Source: Colias croceus (Eukaryota > Arthropoda > Insecta > Lepidoptera > Pieridae). From it: a stretch of 64,000 nt of DNA. The stretch spans positions 16,306,001-16,370,000 of the forward strand of contig NC_059568.1 in assembly GCF_905220415.1 (NCBI RefSeq), written 5' to 3'. Below are positions 59,600-64,000 of the stretch, piece after piece (position 1 is the stretch's first letter; every line of letters starts with the position of its first letter). A program made the translations under genes and the position numbers. The notes below the pieces were generated by a model, which saw only the letters and a program-made list of their open reading frames with translations, searched no databases and had not been told where the DNA came from.

Positions 59600-60301
59600 T
59601 TGTAGATATATTCAAGAGTTGCTCTACATGGGACGTGTATGACCGCTGTGTTAAGAATTAAAATATATTCAATTAAGTATTTTCCTATGTATAAGTATTA
59701 ATCGTGTTTTTTAATTTTATGCATACTTGATAAAATATTGTGTTTTCAACAATAATACAACCATGTGTCATAATTAAATTATTTGCGTTCTTAAAGTAAA
59801 AAATCGTTATATTTATAAACAAACTGTATAAGTCTATCGCGCTCACAATCCTTTAGTCATGTTAAAGATAACAGTTTCACCAAACAAAGCTCCATAACTC
59901 GATAAAACTATGCACACGTTATTTACTTGCATTGGAACCAGAGTGGAGTCTGCAGAGAATTGAATTAAAGGCTAACCTAGGCACAGTTCAATTAGGTTCA
60001 AACTAACCTCTCCCGGGGGAAGATTTTACTTTGAATTGTTAGTGCAATCGGACAAAAGTATACATTTGGACTAATTATTTACTTTGTTTGAGTGAGTAGT
60101 AATTATTTCTAAACACATATTTATTTTTTCTATCTCAAATCAAATTTTTTAATCTATATTTAGAAATGTCAAGCAGTAAACGAAAAAATGAAAGAAACAT
60201 AAATTAATCCACCGTGAAATTAAATTATTCGAAAATTCTCAATGAATAGGTTAGTATGAATATACTTCGTTATTCATTGTAAAATATTGGTGCTGTGCAT
60301 A
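59600..60301. other. AT-rich stretch, nothing assigned
   Basis: No gene or bounded repeat. Confidence 0.35.
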
Positions 60302-60480
60302 TCACTATATACTTAGTATAAAACAAAGTCGCTTTCTCTGTCCCTATGTCACTTTGTATGCTTAACTGTTTAAAACTACGCAACGGATTTTGATGCGGTT
60401 TTTTTAATAGATAGAGTGATTCAAGAGGAAGGTTTTAGTATATAATTTATACCTATAAAGCCGGCGAAGCCGCGGGCGGT
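60302..60480 (+). mobile_element. Helitron, family H1, with damaged 3' end
   Basis: TCACTATATACTTAG after A and a full H1 body. It ends GGCGAAGCCGCGGGCGG without the CTAG. Confidence 0.8.
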
Positions 60481-61627
60481 CTTTAATATAATAATGTAAA
60501 TCGAATCGAAGCACAATAAGAAATCAATTAAATAGCAAATCGTTTATACCCGTTTGTAGCCAATATTCAAACAAAACTTTCTTACGTAACGCTGCAGCGC
60601 TTTAAAAGCCATTAAAGCTGTTATTTTCCAACAATTGTTTTTTGAAAACCCATTAGCCAAGCAAAGGGTGTAAGTACGAACCAAGTAGCTTCTATTCACT
60701 GGCATGCCAATACAAATGGCATACAATTTGGAACGGAAAGTTTAATATAGAATCAACCTCAATATACAAACAACTCCGAGCGAAAAACAACAACATAATA
60801 TTACGTAATTTTTCGTTAAATTGTATGCCCTTTGTCTAATAAAAGAAAGAACTTCAGAAACCACAAAATAAATTAACAAAAGTACCTAAGTCGTCTTGCC
60901 TTGCACCGCGTAACATTGTCAAAACAAGTTTTACGAAAATTGGGGCGGATTTGAAAGGGTTAAAAAAACAAAAGATGTTTGTAGAGGGTACAGCTAAAGT
61001 AATCACTGCATAATGCTCTGAAATAATTTAACAATATGTACTTTTGTTTACTTTTAATTAATAATTACATGTATTCAATATTTATTAAGAATAATCTCTA
61101 ATCATCATACATATTGTGTGTATGTGTGGTAATTTCTTATACATATACGCTAAGTAGCACTTTAGAATGAAAATTTTTGACCCTTTTCTTATATTTCAGG
61201 ATATAAGATTATAATAATAAATATAATGTAATAATATAATAGTAATGTTATAGGATTAGTTCAAGCAAAAACAACTTTAAAAAAACAACCTTTAAAGAGG
61301 AGGAGGAAGTGAATAGAATAGAAAGTTGTTTACTTGTGGTTTAGTTACACACATAGTTAGTTTTAAACTTCTGAAGAGAACATACGAGAGCTATAGTAAA
61401 GACTCCATTGTTAACATCTTTTAAAAGAATAACTATTGAGTCTCTGGCCGATTTTGCTCAGCAACCGAAACTGGGGTAGTTTTGAAAACCAAGTTGTTAG
61501 TAAAAGTTATTATGAATAAGTTTTGAATTCTTAAGTTTTTATGCCGGTCTTGATTAAAAATATCACGAATTACGCAGAAGCAATCACTACAATATTATTA
61601 TATAAAAAAAAATTCGCAATACATACG
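60481..61627. other. AT-rich stretch, nothing assigned
   Basis: A 60-codon minus frame (60544-60726) is not recognised. Confidence 0.35.
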
Positions 61628-61631
61628 TTAA

Positions 61632-61777
61632 GGCGGGTACACACAGAGCGAGCAGCCTCGCGAAGCATTTCTGCGCAAAGCTCCATCTAAGTATGTGCTC
61701 GTAGCTCGCCCGAGTAAAGCCACTTACACACCGACAGGCAATTCTTCTCGGGGCTCCTCGCTCTGTGTGAACCCGGC
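61632..61777. mobile_element. 146-bp MITE flanked by TTAA
   Basis: Inverted ends GGCGGGTACACACAGAGCGAG and CTCGCTCTGTGTGAACCCGGC have three mismatches; TTAA lies on both sides (61628-61631, 61778-61781). TTAA is the piggyBac target, but the ends do not look like classical piggyBac ends. The 97-codon minus frame across it is not a gene. Confidence 0.75.
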
Positions 61778-61781
61778 TTAA

Positions 61782-62946
61782 AGTTCTAACAGATTGGACA
61801 TTCTTGGCGTCGTCAGCGTCACAACTTGTCCCATTGTCCGCCAACTTGATGCAATAACTCTTAAAGATCATGACTCTCAAACTCTTGATGCGACTGACAC
61901 GAATGGATGAATATTCAATGGAAATATTATCTAGAAAATGACGTCTTTTAGGGAAACATTTTTTGTGTTTTTTTAAATTGAAACGTTCCTCGTAATAGTG
62001 TTTACTACTTTGAAAATGACAAAGAATTACCTACTATCGATTTCTATGCTAATTCTTACGATAGAAACGACATAGCCGAATGGTTGTATGGTTATTAAAA
62101 AATAAGTTTTCATAAACATTTTTAAGAGTTGTATAAAAAAAGATTTGAAAAATTTGAGAGAGAGAAGTAAGAACTGTAACCACACACCCTGAAATAAATA
62201 ATAAAAAAGTACATATATTTAGTGGAAGATTGTATCTCCCTTTTGAAACTTTGGAACCCCATTATTTTTGACTGCCAACGTACACCCTCGTCGAGTCTCT
62301 CTTGGACCCCTGGGGTTTAACCTGGCCACTTTGTCTCACTGATTTAACCTATAACCATTCTATAAAAACAGTAACAACGAATCGACCATTACAATACGTA
62401 TTAAACTAAAGGATCTGCTTACAGTTTAGCTTATGCCGTAAAATGTTTTTATTGCAGTTTAAATTTATGAGATCGTTTATTGATATTATATATACCAACT
62501 TCCAAATGCCAATTTGCGAGTGTGGTTAAAAGTTAGAGTTTTATTCCAGACTATAACCTATCTCTGTAACAAAGTTTAGAGAAATCCGTTCCGGCGTGAT
62601 TGAGCACCTAACAAACATGCTTTTATTCAAAGTTTTGCATTTGTTAGTGCATAAAATATTCTTTTGTAAATCCCTTTAGGTTTAAAGGAAACAAGATCGA
62701 GTATGCAGTTGCAGAATGATTTTAAGTATTCGTATTAGGAGATTGAAAGTTATAATAATAAAGCGAAATAAAGGATACACAGCGGTAACTATTCTTCAGT
62801 TTCAGGAACGTTTACAATGCAGTAGTTAACTGAAGGAAAATAAATAAATCCTATAATTAAATCAGTTGTTTAATTTTAAGCATGACAGCATACAGTGTAA
62901 GTACGTTTATAGGCCTTCACCGAAAATCAGTGACATTATCCTACTA
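61782..62946. other. AT-rich stretch, nothing assigned
   Basis: A GC-richer patch at 62255-62335 lacks a supported frame. Confidence 0.35.
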
Positions 62947-63167
62947 TCCTACTAATATTATAAATGCGAAAGTTTGTATGGATGTATGGATGTTTGTTAC
63001 TCTTTCACGTAAAAACTTCTGAACTGATTACAATGAAATTTAGCACACATATAGAGGGTAACTTGGATTAACATATAGGATAGTTTTTATCCCGGAAATC
63101 CCACGGGAACGGGAACTATGCGGGTTTTCCTTTGCAAACGCGGGCGAAGCCGCGGGCGGAAATCTAG
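62947..63167 (+). mobile_element. Non-autonomous Helitron, family H3
   Basis: TCCTACTAATATTATAAATG after A, a TATGGATG repeat in place of the CTGT tract, GGGAACGGGAACTATGCGGG, hairpin, then ATCTAG before T. Confidence 0.85.
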
Positions 63168-63500
63168 TACTGTATAATTAATTTAATGCGTATAACTATT
63201 TACAAATAAATATTTTCATTCATCATTCTTCTCATTCCAAGATAAAATGTTTAAAAAATCCAGAGAACATTTCTAAAATCATCTAGTTAGTGGCATAGTA
63301 TTTAAGTTTATTTCGCTACAAGTGTTAAAACGTTTCTATTTTATTTGCAATAAATAAAACACAATAATATTAAGTACAAAGCGACGAAGTTATAGTGTCA
63401 TATTGTTAAATTGGGACGTCCGAAACATAACAATGTTATCATGTATCGAAGTTTGGGTCTGTTGTCCGTCTATATCAATGTAATATATCAACCACGTTCT
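63168..63500. other. AT-rich stretch, nothing assigned
   Basis: Nothing recognised; a 60-codon minus frame (63390-63572) runs into the next element. Confidence 0.35.
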
Positions 63501-63508
63501 TACACCAC

Positions 63509-64000
63509 TAGTGTTGCCCAAATGCAAGAACAAGACGAGACTTAGCCAGTCTTGGTCTTGGTCTTGCGACAATACACCTGGTCTTGGTCTTGGTCTTGGT
63601 CTTGCGCCAATACAGCTGGTCTTGGTCTTGGTCTTGGTCTTGCGCTCTCAGTCTTGGTCTTGGTCTTGGTCTTGCAGCAAGAGTCTTGCAAGTCTTGCAA
63701 TTACCTATTAGTCTAGGTATTACTATTTATTAAAGTTTACTTTAAATCTTAGAAAAACGTATTACAATTGGAACATTGTGAGCTTGAATTAACATAGCCA
63801 TGGTAAAGATCAAGCAGATTAATAAATAACTGAAGATTTGATAAGAAATTCGAAAAATCAAAGTCCTAGCTGCAAGACGCAAGAGTCTTGCAGGCTATGT
63901 CTTGTTCTTGCTCAAGTCTTGCACGGTCAGTCTTGGTCTTGGTCTTGCTAAAAATACGCGGTCTTGTTCTTGGTCTTGGTCTTGCAAAAACGCAAGAACA
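63509..64000. mobile_element. Second hAT-like GTCTTG element (cut by the window end)
   Basis: Same left end TAGTGTTGCCCAAAT and GTCTTG array as 48968, preceded by TACACCAC (63501-63508). It shares the internal block TTTACTTTAAATCTTAG but has a much shorter middle before the second array. The right end lies outside the window. Confidence 0.88.

Noticed and set aside
61587..61880. 97-codon minus-strand frame
   Set aside because: It spans the TTAA-flanked MITE and both flanks, so it is composed of unrelated pieces.

Overview
This is nuclear DNA from an insect, almost certainly a moth or butterfly. It is very AT-rich and has almost no coding potential. It is packed with interspersed repeats that I recognise as typical of Lepidoptera: several short non-autonomous Helitron families ending in a GC hairpin plus CTAG, an element family beginning AACCGACTTC, a tRNA-derived SINE, and non-LTR retrotransposon tails. 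Nothing bacterial, organellar or viral was seen.

The one confident protein-coding piece is a 110-bp exon on the minus strand at 14124-14233. It encodes 36 residues beginning MAAVAGLYGLG and ends at a consensus GTAAGT donor. The first eleven residues match, from memory, the N-terminal inactivation 'ball' of the Drosophila Shaker B potassium channel, so the window lies in the Shaker (Sh) locus. Transcription runs toward position 1. No T1, S1-S6 or pore exon is visible between 14123 and 1, so the intron after the ball exon exceeds 14 kb. The region from 14277 to 64000 is upstream sequence: 5' flank, distal introns or intergenic DNA.

Region by region: 1-14 kb is intron with Helitrons, a foldback MITE, a head-to-tail Helitron pair (10511-10876) and three CTCF-like motifs (7793-8027). 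14-15.6 kb holds the Shaker exon, a 12-codon upstream ORF and its flank. 15.6-31 kb is Helitrons, twin 176-bp MITEs and three copies (to 38 kb) of a 260-bp family. 31.2-35.3 kb is the densest part: a 1083-bp TRIM-like LTR element with 4-bp target duplications and a tRNA-Leu primer site, a LINE reverse-transcriptase C-terminal remnant, and a 533-bp near-perfect palindrome. 38-53 kb holds MITEs, including a 618-bp hAT-like element carrying a GTCTTG minisatellite and a 440-bp element with long inverted repeats. 53-64 kb holds a SINE, LINE tails, a five-copy 43-bp minisatellite and the left part of a second GTCTTG element cut by the window end.

Apart from the Shaker exon, the open reading frames of 60-104 codons found in six frames look like chance or repeat-derived frames and are not annotated as genes. 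Family names rest on memory of motifs; no database search was possible. Arms, target duplications and hairpins were compared base by base in the given sequence.
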